Assembly (NCBI GenBank): GCA_015680685.1
Contig: MNCI01010412.1
Location: 7,917 to 71,916 of the forward strand
DNA: 64,000 bases
Origin: Gnetum montanum
Lineage: Eukaryota; Streptophyta; Gnetopsida; Gnetales; Gnetaceae
Direction of reading: 5' to 3'
Both the position numbers and the translations under genes were made by a program. Positions 9,561-22,036 of this stretch are shown here, piece by piece (position 1 is the stretch's first letter; every line of letters begins with the position of its first letter). The notes under the pieces are model-generated. The model was not told the DNA's origin, ran no database searches, and saw nothing but the letters and a program-made list of their open reading frames with translations.

Positions 9561-10319
9561 CAGTAATCGTTACTTTTAACGTTGAGCTGAAAGTCAAGAT
9601 GAAACTGATGGTGGGTCTGATGCTGAACATTAATTTTGATGTGAATTCTAAGATATAGGTTTGAAATCTAGAGGCTAATTGAGGTAGAATCCAATGTAGA
9701 TCTTGGGGTTAAGTGCTAATTTTGAAATTGAAGAAAAAATTAACGCAAACATCGACACATGATGTCAAATTTGGCTTTGATTTTCCAAGATAGTTTGAAG
9801 AAGTTGATGGGGATGAAACTAAGGTGGACCCTTAAGTTTTTGCGTTACTTTTACAAATGGTTGATAAAAGTTTGTTGAAAAACAAAACAGAGGAAGAAGA
9901 AGGCAGATGCTACATCATCTCCTTTAAAATCATCATTAAAGACAAGAGGATAAAGACAAGAGGATAAACATGTATTGAAGTGACCTGGTTTTGCTACAAG
10001 CCAAGAAGCTAATTTCTTTATAATAGTGAAATAAAAAGATAAATGAAGTATTATTATTTTTCAAGTTTTTTTTCTGCTTCTCTTATATGCATATATTAAT
10101 TTTTGTGATAAAAGAATCTCAGTAAAAAGTGAAGGGAAAATTTTACAGCATAGTAATCAAGCTTGCTATCTTATATGGTGATAAATATTGGTAGTATAAA
10201 AGAGACATGGATAACAAATCAATGTGGTAGAAACACGAATTCTTAGATGAGTGTTGAATGTTATGAAAAGAGATACATTGTACAATACAAACATTAAAGG
10301 AAGATTTGAGGTCATTTCT

Positions 10320-10592
10320 ATTTCAGATAAGATGCAGGAAAGGTATCTTAAATAGTTTGGGCATGTGCAAAGAAGATTAGATAATGAGCTTGTTAAAAAG
10401 GTTTGCTATGTTATTGTTCAAAGAAAGCCACTAAAAGGAAACCAAAAATGAACATGAGAAAAAAATGATCGAAGATGATTGAAAGAAATTGCAAATAAAC
10501 AAGAAACTAGCTCTTCACAGAGGTAAATGGCAAGAGAGAACTTATGTAGCCAGCCTCATTTTGTTAGAACAAGGCTAGGATGATAATGATTC
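10320..10592 (+). mobile_element. RTE-type LINE 3' end (reverse-transcriptase C-terminus)
   Basis: The plus-strand reading, with stops, gives ERYLKxFGHVQRR, then KKVCYVIVQRKP, a basic stretch, GKWQERTYVASLILLEQG and a tail of GATGATAATGAT. This order (WFGHVxRR, GRPxKxW, KWRxRIHVADPxLLG, ATG/GAT-rich tail) is that of the C-terminal end of RTE-clade non-LTR retrotransposons. The rest of the element is missing, the usual 5' truncation. A second copy lies at 35584-35757. Confidence 0.7.
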
Positions 10593-10800
10593 AAGACAAT
10601 CACACAAATATATGACCTAAGCTTAAATGAATGTATGATAAGTCACATGAATGGATGTATACACAACACATATTGAAGAGACTTAGTTTTGTTACATGCC
10701 AAGGGATGGTAAAATTAGGACATTGATTGATTCAAAATCTATAATAATGAAATAAAAAGATAAACAAGGTACTATTATTTTGCAAGTTTTCTCTATTTCT

Positions 10801-10821
10801 CATATATATATATATATATAT
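10801..10821. repeat. (AT)n microsatellite
   Basis: About ten AT dinucleotides in a row within the second copy of the direct repeat. Confidence 0.85.
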
Positions 10822-10945
10822 CAAAAATTTTTGCTTACATTCATATCCTCTCATGGGTTGATGTTCAGGTAATTGAGACAATAATACAAATGTATGACCT
10901 AAGCTTACATGAATGTATGAACAATCACATGTATACACAACACAA

Positions 10946-11921
10946 AAAATGTAAATAAAGAAAATGGAACCATCAAAGTTATCATAAAAACATGACTAAA
11001 CATTCAAAATATCAATGTTTTTGTAGATATAATTTCAATGATCATGCATGATTGTGCTTTGAAAAATAAATTACTAGAATATGAAGTAATTATGAAGGTT
11101 ATTTCTTTCCATCGTTTGCAAAGATATTTCTTACAAGTATGTTTGTAATGAAGTAGCTTGAAGAAGCTAGTGGAGTGCAATGCTAATTTGTTGAAGTTTA
11201 GAGTCGAAGAAAATTTGGAGCTGACATTACTAAACTCTACTTCTCATTGACCACGACTAATCATAAAAATAAGGTACTAAAAATCTTAATCTCTACTTAC
11301 TATTTTATAGTTGTTTGTTATATTCATGATATGAAGATAGAGAAAAGTCTTGATAAGTTACAATCCACTTAAAAGAGACATTATAGCAAGTGGATTTGGT
11401 AAACTAAAAGATCCATGATTTAATGTAGGTAGCAATCACTAGTAATAAGGAATTCAAAGATTAGTTTGCATCTTTTAAGTATAGGGTCATAAAAATTTTG
11501 AAAGAAGGCAAAATCTACGAGGGAAGAGGAGTTGTTCCTAAAATAGATAAAGGATCTGCCATTTGTGATTGTTGCCTATGTAAAGATGAAAACCCTAAAG
11601 TTTGGCATCAAAGCCATAGAGGAGAAAATGTCAAAGCTAAAGAAAGATAAGAATAAGATCTAGACTAAAAATGATATTGCAGCGAATAATTATATTAATT
11701 TAAAGCATAACTTTGGTCCTGAATGCAAACAAAGGAGAAGATTTTGAAGGAAGAGGAGATAGACAAATAGCTAAAGTTTGGAAAAGAGGAAGATCGAGTG
11801 ACCAAGCAAATGCCATTGTAATGGTTAAAAGATATATGATATTTCTAAAATTAATGATTATTTAGTGTTCATTATGTATTTTTTAATGTTTTATGAAAGT
11901 GATTTCTTACTTCTATCCATA
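10946..11921. other. Unidentified DNA with a weak coding-like stretch
   Basis: Between about 11445 and 11660 one plus frame reads YRVIKILKEGKIYEGRGVV then CDCCLCKDENPKVWHQSH with few stops. The cysteine cluster hints at a metal-binding fragment, but I recognise no family and composition alone could explain it. The remainder shows nothing. Confidence 0.25.
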
Positions 11922-12002
11922 ATTCAATATTGCTCATTAGAATTAAACTTATGACCAAGGATTTCCATGCCAAGGCTCTTAATGCTAAGCCAATACATCA
12001 TT
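11922..12002 (-). mobile_element. SINE 5' fragment, minus strand
   Basis: On the minus strand it reads AATGATGTATTGGCTTAGC, then CTTGGCATGGAAATCCTTGG and a B-box-like AAGTTTAATTCTAATGAGCA. Only the tRNA-like head of the family is kept. Confidence 0.6.
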
Positions 12003-12748
12003 GTTTTATCTAATAATAATATTTCCATTATAGACTCTTAATCTTTCTTAGGCTCATAACGTTTAAAGATGTATTAAAAAAAATTGTGAAACATGATTCT
12101 AAAGTTAAGATCATCCATGGTTGAAACTACCATGTCTTCTTCCTCTTCTTGTGTAGTAGAAGCACCTTTTTAAAAATAAATTTAGTTGTTTAAAAAATAA
12201 TTCTAAAAGGTAAAATTTTGATAGTGGTTAATGAAATGTCTTAGCTTTTTATTTATTTATACATTTTTTCCTTTATTTCTTTTTAATGCTTTGGTTAAAA
12301 TTTTTTTCCCTCAAAACAATGTTGTTTAGATTTTTCTTTGATCATTTCAAGGAATTTATGACCACAAAATAAAATAAACACATATAACAAAACAAAGTGA
12401 TATAATTGTCAAGAATAATAATACGTTTTTATATATTATTTTGGTTGTCTTAAGGTTGGGGAGCTATTTGGTCACACTAAATAATATATATTTTTTGTAA
12501 TTCTTATTACAACACAAACACAAAGTCACTTTTTCGACAAAGCAAAGGAGTTCCATGGCATCTGCAATTTTAGAGGTGTTTCATTCTTAGGATTTTGAAA
12601 TGAAGTTCTTTATGAGATCAATTGTTTTGCTAGATTTGCATACAGATTGATGAATTTGTAGCAGTTGAAGTTTGTATCAAATTTGCTTCTAAGGTAAAAG
12701 TGTCAATGACAAAATTTTTAGAAAAGAATATCAAATTTGTAATAGTAG
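12003..12748. other. AT-rich intergenic DNA
   Basis: No gene, repeat boundary or RNA is visible. It ends where the 5' LTR of E2 begins. Confidence 0.4.
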
Positions 12749-13665
12749 TGATAAAACCTATTTTCACGAAGCTACAATATTGTATCTAGGATATCACATC
12801 TACAATATCGTATCTACGACATCACAACTCTACATACGTCATCATTGATATGATGTAATGGTTCCTTTTCACCCCTATAAATACCAACACTTGGTCACAC
12901 CAACAAACAACTTTCTTTCCATCCTTAGTGAAACTCTTGCAATTTGTTTTGGTAGTTTACACTTAGTGATAGACTGAATGCTTGTAGTGTGGTATTTAAT
13001 AATTGAACAGAATCTTTATTCGAGTAGATTGTCCTTGGGCATAGTTCATGAACAGAAATAAAGATCAAGACTGTTTACCACCATTGCAACATCCACTTAG
13101 TTTCTTTGTTTTACTTAGCTAATTTCTTTACTTAGTTTAATTTTCATGTTTACTTTAGCTTAGTCCTTTACACTTATTAAGTACTTTACTTTTCCATGTT
13201 CATTAGTAAGGTGGAATGAGTATGACTAATTTTGAACATATAAGTGTAATCATTTGGTAATCTTAGTAGTGTTATTGCTTGGTTCACCTAGTAGCATAAC
13301 ACTTGGCAACCTAGTAATGGTTACATAAGCCTAAGACATGTCTGACAAGCTAGGAATGGTTGCTCATTATCACAGGATAGAATAGAATTACATTTTTGTT
13401 ATCAATTAGACTTAGATTTTATTCTTGCTTTCATTATGTTTGCACTTAGGAGTAACATGATCCAACAACATCAAGATATCATATGCCTCACTTAGAGTTA
13501 AATCATACACTTGCACTTCACTAACTCGAAGTGGGAAGACAATGATCACGAATCAATTATCAACTTCTAGCATACTTACATTGTCCATCCATGGATTACG
13601 ATTTGGTCATGCTTGTGCACTTGTGACTTGTATGGTAGAGTGTTGGAATACCCTGCCACTCATCA
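12749..13665 (+). repeat. 5' LTR of E2 (917 bp)
   Basis: Starts TGATAAAACC and ends CTCATCA; the first bases differ from the TGATGAG of other LTRs but match the 3' LTR fragment at 25010. It carries a four-unit 14-bp array (12772-12827), a TATAAAT box (12876-12882), an AATAAAGAT signal near 13051, and a hairpin with stem GTGTTAT/ATAACAC (13269-13275 with 13296-13302) flanked by TTGGTAATCTTAGTA and TTGGCAACCTAGTA. Confidence 0.85.
12772..12827. promoter_or_regulatory. Four-unit 14-bp palindrome array of the E2 LTR
   Basis: Units start at 12772, 12786, 12800 and 12814, an exact 14-bp period: CTACAATATTGTAT, CTAGGATATCACAT, CTACAATATCGTAT, CTACGACATCACAA. Each is a decayed CTACGATATCGTAT palindrome. 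It is the continuous-array counterpart of the 2+2 arrangement in E1 and E3. Confidence 0.75.
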
Positions 13666-13666
13666 T

Positions 13667-13684
13667 TGGCACTATTGTCAATGA
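13667..13684 (+). other. Primer-binding site of E2 (tRNA-Asp type, decayed)
   Basis: TGGCACTATTGTCAATGA follows the LTR after one T. It matches 11 of 18 positions of TGGCGCCGTTGCCGGGGA, the complement of the plant tRNA-Asp 3' end known from Athila elements. Most mismatches are transitions, and better preserved copies in E3 and E4 support the assignment. Confidence 0.6.
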
Positions 13685-13759
13685 TGTATCAATGTTTTCT
13701 TAGTAGTTGACCTTATAGAGTTCGTTGTATTAAGAATTACAAAGTTTATCTTTCATATT

Positions 13760-13817
13760 TGATGAGACGCAGATTGCACAAGCCGCGATATCGCGTACGC
13801 GATATCATGGCCGACGC
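13760..13817 (+). repeat. Start of an LTR nested in E2, cut by the gap
   Basis: TGATGAGACGCAGATTGC begins a second LTR about 95 bp inside E2, followed by GCCGCGATATCGCGTACGCG. It resembles the E1 LTR start (TGATGAGACGCGG) more than that of E2. Only 58 bp are visible before the Ns, so I cannot tell a solo LTR from a nested full element. Confidence 0.7.
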
Positions 13818-14286
13818 NNNNNNNNNNNNNNNNNNNNNNNNNNNNNNNNNNNNNNNNNNNNNNNNNNNNNNNNNNNNNNNNNNNNNNNNNNNNNNNNNNN
13901 NNNNNNNNNNNNNNNNNNNNNNNNNNNNNNNNNNNNNNNNNNNNNNNNNNNNNNNNNNNNNNNNNNNNNNNNNNNNNNNNNNNNNNNNNNNNNNNNNNNN
14001 NNNNNNNNNNNNNNNNNNNNNNNNNNNNNNNNNNNNNNNNNNNNNNNNNNNNNNNNNNNNNNNNNNNNNNNNNNNNNNNNNNNNNNNNNNNNNNNNNNNN
14101 NNNNNNNNNNNNNNNNNNNNNNNNNNNNNNNNNNNNNNNNNNNNNNNNNNNNNNNNNNNNNNNNNNNNNNNNNNNNNNNNNNNNNNNNNNNNNNNNNNNN
14201 NNNNNNNNNNNNNNNNNNNNNNNNNNNNNNNNNNNNNNNNNNNNNNNNNNNNNNNNNNNNNNNNNNNNNNNNNNNNNNNNNNNNNN
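13818..14286. other. Assembly gap (469 N)
   Basis: The gap starts inside the palindrome array of the nested LTR and ends within E2 gag. LTRs of this family are 0.8-1.05 kb, so the true missing length is probably larger than 469 bp unless the insertion is truncated. Confidence 0.95.
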
Positions 14287-16000
14287 GAATGAATCATAGA
14301 GTTACAAAAGGAGAACTAGCTAGCACTATTCTCCAGTTGCTTCCTCTTCCTCCTCATGATCATTAGTGGACTTAGACAAGAGGGAATGAAGACCTAGACA
14401 CTATGATAGAAAAAGATGTAGGAATCATGAGAGACATGAATATTGAAGAAGGTATCCTAATGAAGAAGAATTTGATTATGAACAATGAAGGAACATGATC
14501 AGGCACAAAGAAAGAAAATGACACTATGAGCATCGTAGAGGTCACAATTATAACACAATTTACAAACTCGAAGATCATGAAGAACCCCTACTGGCCACTT
14601 GTAGCATGATTAACATTAAAGAAATAGTGTATATCCCTACTAGGCATGTAAGGAATACTAACATCAAGAAACTGGACATGAATACCATTCCCAAATTTGA
14701 AGGTGGATATAATGTTGATCCACAACACCATCTTCAAGAATTCCACAATGCCTATGCCCTTAAAAATATTGAGAATGATTGGCAAAGATCAAAGTTGTTT
14801 CCTTGAACACTCATCAAGGAAGTAAAGAGTTGGTACCAATCCTCAGAACTAGAATCAATTCAATGATGAAGTACCATGCTAGAGCTCTTCAATGATAAGT
14901 ATTTAATCTATTCAAGAGTATCAAATTTAAGGAAACAAATCCAAGGATGGATGCAAGGGATACAAGAATCCCTTGATGTGAAAATGGATAGATATTATTC
15001 TTTACTACATAGATTCTTAGGCCATGGATTTTCACAAAGAGAACAACTAAGGAATATTATTGATGGGTTAAGAAACAAAACTAGAGAAACTCTTAGGGTA
15101 TATGCCCAAGGTAGGTTATCAAAAATGACAGCCCATTAGATTCAAAGACTGATAGAACAGATGACCAAAGAAAAAGAAGAATTGAAGAAGATGGAATCAG
15201 CTCAAGAGTACAACTGAGATCCTATAATAAGAAAAAGAGATATTAGAATCTGTGGTTGAAAAGAAGACAAAACTTTGGAGGATGTCATTTAAAAGAGGAA
15301 TCTACCCATCCAAAAATTAATCAATGAAATTACAACAAGGGTAGAGGAAATGTGGAATTCAGTAGATGAGAAATTTGCTGCTACACTTAAGATAGCGGAG
15401 GAGAAAATTGAACAAGACCTAAACAAGAACAAAGAAAAGAAGAGATAATGGATGAGAGAATTACAAACATAAAGGAAAAGTTACTATAGTTGAGGACTTA
15501 ATAGACTCCATTTTGGAAGATGAAGAAAGATGCAAAGTGTGCCAATATGAACATCTTAAGGGATGTGTCTTGTCTTGGCTCACTTTCAAGAGTCTAGGGC
15601 ATACACGCTTAATCAGAAATTCATCAAGAAACATATGCTAAGATGACTACCCTAATCAAAAGGTAACTTTTGACAACTTTTTCAACCATCATACTATCCA
15701 AGAAAAGCCTATCCTTAGCCGCAAGAGTAATACTGGCAGCAGTGGCAACAACCATAAGCATGGGGAATGCCACCACCAAGGTAGAAATATTCATATAGGC
15801 AACTAGATCCTTATGGATAATGTCCAATCTCTCTAGGAAATATTTCAAACTATACTTCCTCTCATTATTATCCACCAAAGTATTACAGGCCCACTACTCT
15901 AAGAATGGATCCAAATCCTTACACACATGAACCAACAATTGGTTCATCAATCTAACCTCATAACTCTCTACCACTAGTACCACCATTGGTTATGCAAGGA
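14287..16000 (+). pseudogene. E2 gag (broken)
   Basis: Nucleocapsid-capsid precursor that would package element RNA in cytoplasmic particles. The part before 14287 is lost in the gap. Then come an Arg/His-rich acidic linker, the conserved MxIKEIVYIPTRH and LDMNTIPKFEGGY motifs (14606-14710), and a capsid domain of the retrotransposon-gag type with SWYQSSELESIQ and MLELFNDKYLIYSRVSNL (14830-14935). A zinc knuckle reads CKVCQYEHLKGC (15531-15566), spacing CX2CX3HX3C. A Pro/Tyr-rich tail with GMPPPR and LDPYG follows (about 15755-15820). Several stops interrupt all frames. Confidence 0.75.
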
Positions 16001-19000
16001 GAATTGCCAACACAACCGTAGAAAAAAAATGCTACTAGGGAAGTAAATACACAAGAGGATGTGATAATGAATGAACCTAGATCCAAGAAATGTTCATTTT
16101 TTAAAAAAATTCTAGAAAAGGTTTAAGGGATGGGAACTTCACCTACATTAAATCCATCTACACATACTCCTCAACGGAACACCAAGCTTCCACATTCTGC
16201 AAATTCAGATTTGACCACTATCATGCTCACTCAAACTATCTCATACTAGATTAAGGTAGGAGCACTTCCTAAGAAGAGAACATATCCTTAGAGCCCCTTA
16301 GTATATCTTCAAATAGTAGGTCATAAACCATGCAAAGCTCTACTAGATTTTGTGTTAGGAGTAAACCTGATTTCACAAGATATGTACAAAGTCTAGAATC
16401 TTCCTCCACTAAAGAAAAGCAACATTCGATTAGATCTTGTGGATTAGTCAATCACTGTTCCTCTTGGATAGGTGGATAATGTCATCACCACCATAAATGG
16501 CTAGGCTTATACTGCTAACTTCTTAGTGAAACACGTGGGAAAAAATAAGAGAGAATTTCCTATAATTATGGGAAGAGCATGGCTTAGCATTGTGGATGCT
16601 AAGCTAGGAATTAGAGACTTATTCTTGGAAATTTCCAAGGAAGATGAGGATAGAATCATATAGAGATGTTGAGTTCCATGTATTACATATAGAAACAACA
16701 GGTGCAATTGCATGCAGAAAATCTGAGCCATCAAACAAGAAATCAATACAACATGCAATTAATGTGTAGAAGATATGTGTGTGCAACAATGTTTGTATGT
16801 AGTAGCCACCAAACAAGAAGGTTCCCAGTGGATGATTACTAAAAAAGAGATAGAGTTCAAAATATATATGGGACCAACTAACCAAATTATAAGTGCACAT
16901 GTTGAAGAAGCTGATGAGTTAGAGCAACTAAGAAAAAAACATCCCTATGTACATTCACATCAAGAAGAAGTTTTTGAGTGGGAAAAACTAGAAATTCCAG
17001 ATAAATATGAACCAGAACCTTTAGAACTGAAAGCCCTACCAGATATACTAGAGTATGCCTTTTTGAATAACAAGAAATTGGTAATTATTAATGTTAATCT
17101 TGATAAAGAAAAGAAGAGAATATTATTATAAGTGATGAACAAATGGCCAATATCATTTGCATGGTCCTATGATGAAATAACAAGTATTGATCCATGCATA
17201 CGTCAACATTGAATTTATACAAATATAGTTGTCAAATCATGCCACCAACCTTAAAGAAGATTGAATCCTAAACTCAAAGAAGTGGTAAAATAAGAATTGG
17301 AGAAATTATTAAAAGCAAGATTCATCTATCCAATAGTAGACAGTGAATGGATCAATCCCTTGATCATTGTCCCAAAGAAAGGTGGAAAGTGGAGGGTTTG
17401 CATTAACTTCCGATTGTTGAACTTAGCAACATTCAAGGATTGCTTTCCTCTACCATTTTTTGACTAAGCCCTTGACACCATTCTAGGATAGTAGTACTGC
17501 AGTTTCCTTGATGGGTATAGCAAGTATAACCAACTCTACATTGCACCAAAAGATTAAGAGAAGACCACATTCACTAGTCCATGGGGGACATTTGCCTACA
17601 AGTAGATGCATTTTGGATTGTGTAATGCTCCATTTACTTTCCAAAGACTAGTACTAATCATCTTCCAAAATAGATTGGTAAGGGAGTAGAGGTATTCATG
17701 GATGATTTTTCCACTTATGGGCTACACTTCAAACAAGCATTAGACTAGTTAGAGTAGGTTTTGAAAAGATGTGTTGAAACTAATCTAAAGCTCAATTGGC
17801 AAAAGAGCTATTTAATGGTCCAAGATGGTATTATTTTGGAACATAAGGTATCTCAAAAAGAAATAGAGGTAGATCTAGATAAAATAAGAGTCATTCAAAA
17901 TATCAACCAGAGGCCACAAACTATTAAGGATGTCAAACCATTCCTTGGTCATACAGGATATTATAAAGATTTATTGAAAATTTTTCAAAGATAGCAAAGC
18001 TACTAGTAGAACTAACAAAGAAAGATTCATTGTTCCAATGAATAGAATAGTGTGAGAAGGAATTCAAGAGATTAAAGCATAAGTTGATTGAAATACCAAT
18101 CTTTTGAGCTTTGGATTGGTCTTAGCCCTTCCACATTATGATAGATGCTTCAAACTACACATTAGGAACAGTGCTTACTCAACTTGATGATTAAAAAAGA
18201 CCATATTACATACATTGTGCTAATCAAAGCATCACTAGATCCCAACTCAACTAAACCACTACAAAAAAGGAGCTTATGGTTGTGGTGTATGCACTTGAAA
18301 AATTTAGACATTATGTGCTTTGATATCCTATTTATGTCCACACAAACCATAGTACCATTAGGTAGTTGATGAATAAACTAGGGTTAGTCCAAGGGTGATA
18401 CAATGGCTTGTGATACTGTAGTAGTTTGATATCATAATGATAGATAAGAAAGGAACCAAAAATGTTGTAATTGATCATTTGTTAAGACTAATATGGCAAC
18501 CACTTGAATCAAATAAACCATTATCAGATTAATTTCCTGGTGAAAATTTGTTTACAAAGATAACAATGGTTTTCAACTCAATAGAAAAATCATGGGTCAT
18601 TGATTACATGACTTATATCACTATACAAGATATTCGTATTAATTGGACTAGGAAATAAAAGGAACTATTCCTCCATAGAGTTAAATGATGCATGAAAATT
18701 AAGGATAATCTTTACAAGATTTGTGCTAGTGGACTAATAAGATGATGCATTCGAAAAGAGAGCCAACAAAGAATTCTACAAGATGCGCATGAGGGACCAT
18801 GTGGTAGTCACTATTTAGGACAAAGAATAGTAATGAAGTTGATGATGGTAGGCTACTTTTGGCGTACCATATTTAGGGATGCATAAAAATTCACTCAATC
18901 TTGTGAAATATGTCAACATAGTGGACGAATAATAGTTAGAAATGAAGGTCCTCAATAATAGATCCAGTTATTAGAGCCATTTGATATTTGGGAAATTGAT

Positions 19001-19870
19001 TTTATGGGACACATCACATTGATGTCCAATGGGAAATGATACATTATAGTGACAGTTGATTATTACACAAAGTGGGCAGAAGTAGCTATAGTTAAAGATT
19101 ACATAGCTAAAACAACTACTAAATTCTTTCAACAACATGTGGTGAATAAATTTGGAATACCATGCATGCTCATTTCTGATAATGGAACACATTTTATAGG
19201 AGCAACATTCAAGAAGATAATGTAATAACTTGGGATAAATCATAAATTAACCATACCATACCATTCCCAAGAAAATGGTTAAGCAAAAGTGACTAACTAA
19301 GAAATCATATGAATCTTAACTGGAATAGTTAGTCTATTTAGAAAGGATTGAAGCACTAAGTTGAATGATGCTCTATGGACATATAGATCCACATGGACAC
19401 TTTCAATTGGATACTCACCCTATGAACTAGTTTATGGAAAACTTCATACGCTCCCAATCCAAGAAAAGCTACAAACTTTAGCTACTAGTAGTGAACTTAA
19501 CCTAGACCTAATTGTAGCTCAAAAGAAACATCTCATGAATCTTAACCTTTTAGAGGAAAATAACTTGTAGCTTTAATGAGTAATGAAGTACACAAGAAAT
19601 ACTCCAAATGAAGGCACAACACACGAATGTAACGAATGTCAATCTAACTAGGTGATAAAGTCCTATATTACAATCCTAGTAATGTACCATAAAAGCCTAA
19701 GTTGCAAACCTTATGGGAAGTACCCTATATTGTTCATGCCACATACCAATTAGGCTCCATGTAGATCTATCACCCAACTAGCCCACACAAGCTTATCTTG
19801 GTCAATATTCTACAAGTCAAACCATTCTATGAACATCTCAACTCCTCTATGGATTGTACCTTATTTACCA
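16001..19870 (+). pseudogene. E2 pol: PR-RT-RNase H-integrase (broken)
   Basis: The protease reads CKALLDFVLGVNLIS (about 16330-16375), a decayed D-S/T-G site, then EFPIIMGRAWLS (16553-16590). RT has KKGGKWRVCINFRLLN near 17370, YSKYNQLYIAP, a fingers/palm GLCNAP and an intact catalytic FMDD (aspartates 17701-17706). RNase H spans about 18000-18530 with DASNYTLGTVL and KFRHYVL. Integrase has the HHCC region (DAHEGPCGSHY, SCEICQHSG, 18785-18930), DYYTKWAEVA, SDNGTHF and then AKVTN, where Lys stands in place of the catalytic Glu. The C-terminal LNDALWTYRSTW and GYSPYELVYGK are kept. No chromodomain is visible. Many stops show that it is inactive. Confidence 0.8.
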
Positions 19871-22036
19871 AACCATCCTCAACTTGTTCGATCTTCTGAT
19901 TAATTTATATTTAATAATAGTCATGGGGGTGTCTAGTGTGATACTTAGGCATTAAACCTTTTCATCTCTTATTACTTTTTCATATTCCTTGATATTTTTT
20001 CCATTCTTTCTACATTTTCTTACTTTCTTATCATCTTTTACTATTCCCATATTTTTCTATGATTTTTCATCATCTTTCTTGTACATACTTTTGTTGATTT
20101 TTCCAATAAAATGCAAAGGAATAAAACAAGATGTAGTCCTAATAATGTGCAATTACCCTATATTATCAAATCATCAAAGAACTAATTCTATATATAGTGA
20201 GACCACATCATCCATCCACTTGTTTTTAATAATAAAAGGTTCTTACCATGATCATAATGACATTCGTTTTACAATAAAACTAAAATAAACTCATGATCAT
20301 TATGCTTGGATAGAAAAGTAAAGAACTAAGTAAGAATGAAAGGGTTGTGAGATCAAGGGGATTTGTGGATTCTTTAAGGCTACTACTATAAGTCTGATCT
20401 TTCTATTAAGTTGTATTATTTACTTGAGATCTAATGAAAAATGGAAGAATGGTTAAAATAAGTGCTACCTTACCATGTCACTGGAAAGACATGTTACCCA
20501 TGCCTAAAGGTAGTCCTATGGTAAGGTTGACATAGTAAAAACATAATAAATGCACAAAATAAAATTTATGGGGGTCCCATTGGAAAGACATGTTACCCAT
20601 GCTTGAAGGAAGATGGCTTCTTATAAATCTCAAAAAATAAAGTGTGCTATTAATAAGCTACTTTCTTGAACTTCATTGTCAAGTGTTAATTCTCCTTGTA
20701 GTAGTGGTAGTCTTGTGCTTGATAGTTTTGCGATGATGCAGTGTGATGTCATTGGTAAGTGGTATGGAGTTGGTTTGGATGTTGGATGGAAAGGCTAATG
20801 ATTGATTTAACCATAAACCACACACATGAATTCATTATCCTTATGGTAAGACATATCACGTCTCAATTTCTGTAATCCTTTCTAATCCTGTTCTATCTCA
20901 CTTATATCTATGATCATAATTTTATGGTTTTATATCATATAGTGTCATTCTCTCACTTCGATGATACTAACATGTGTGTTTTACAAGATAGGTATGTTCT
21001 ACATTCAACTCCTTGAATTCCTATGTACAAGATAGGTATGTGGTTATACAAGGGTACTAAGGGCTGAAGCCTGCTTTGGGAAGGACCCACTTCTATAACT
21101 CTTATATCTCATACCTACTGACAAATTCCACATAATCTTATGCATCTAAGATACTTTAATCATTAATGTTTACTTTCCTGAGTTTCATATTTGTTCATAG
21201 TTTTGGAAATTCTCACTACCATCTCTTATACATCTAATTGGCCTTCTTGCCAAAGATTCCTTCTTTACAACCTTTGATCGCTAATTTTTCATAATCTGAG
21301 CATCATCTATGATCAAAGACCCTTTAGAAAACTTCTAAATCATCCAAACTATCCATTGACTTAATTTTTTCATCAAAAAGTACTTAAAAATCAAAATTTT
21401 TTGGTGATGACATCTTATCTATGATGTCATAGCTACAATGTTGCATCTACGATGTCACACAAATAAAAATCTACATATATGATTAAGGAGTTAGAAAATT
21501 TTTCAATTTTACATTGCAAGGCAAGGGGAGTTCATGTTATTTTTCAAAGCCTTTGATGCCTGAATTTCCAAGATCCCTAACTTCCTCAGCATAGCTTCGA
21601 TTTTTGTGATTTTTGAACCCTCTTGATCATGGAGTGATCAACTTAGTCGTGGAGGAAAGTATTGCATGTAGAAGAGTCAAATTGAGCTAAATTTTTCTAA
21701 CGCTAGAAGGGTATATTAATGGTAACAAGAAAGGAAAATAAGAATATTTTAATCAATTACTTGAATAAAAGCTAATGAACCTAACTGAATCTCGTAGCTA
21801 ATCATTCAACAACACAATAAACAAGGAAAGGATGATTGTGAGAAGTCTTAATAATTAAAGAAATAATAAACAAGGATTACTTTTTGAATTTTTCTAACTC
21901 TACAATCATAGTAAGAGCCATAGGTAATAATAAGAATAAAATTTTGAACAAAACCAAGGATTTGAGAAAGGAATATGAATACTAGAGACCTATTTAAATC
22001 CTTGCATAAGATTAAATAAATCTTTGATGGTTGCAA
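19871..22036 (+). other. E2 conserved non-coding region between pol and ORF3
   Basis: No frame is open over a useful length. Segments shared with E3, E4 and E5 include CAAGGGGATTTG (20354-20365), CATGTTACCCATGC (20491-20504 and again 20588-20601) and CTGCTTTGGGAAGGACCCA (21071-21089). A PPT-like AGTCATGGGGGT lies at 19919-19930. At 21412-21466 there is an extra 14-bp-period array (CTACAATGTTGCAT, CTACGATGTCACAC) like that of the LTRs. The 99-codon ORF at 19989 is low-complexity Phe/Ser-rich and unconvincing. Confidence 0.55.

Larger units (their letters stand above)
9968..10945. repeat. Direct repeats around a LINE fragment
   Basis: The segment 9968-10095 (TGACCTGGTTTTGCTACA ... GAAATAAAAAGATAAATGA) recurs at 10664-10800 (AGACTTAGTTTTGTTACA ... 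GAAATAAAAAGATAAACAA). A second pair is 10600-10680 and 10877-10945, sharing TATGACCTAAGCTTA and ATGTATACACAACACA. The repeats interleave around the LINE tail, suggesting old tandem or nested insertions of one AT-rich element. Confidence 0.65.

Noticed and set aside
13746-14297. ORFs of 183 and 177 codons made of X
   Set aside because: They are translations of the N gap and have no content.
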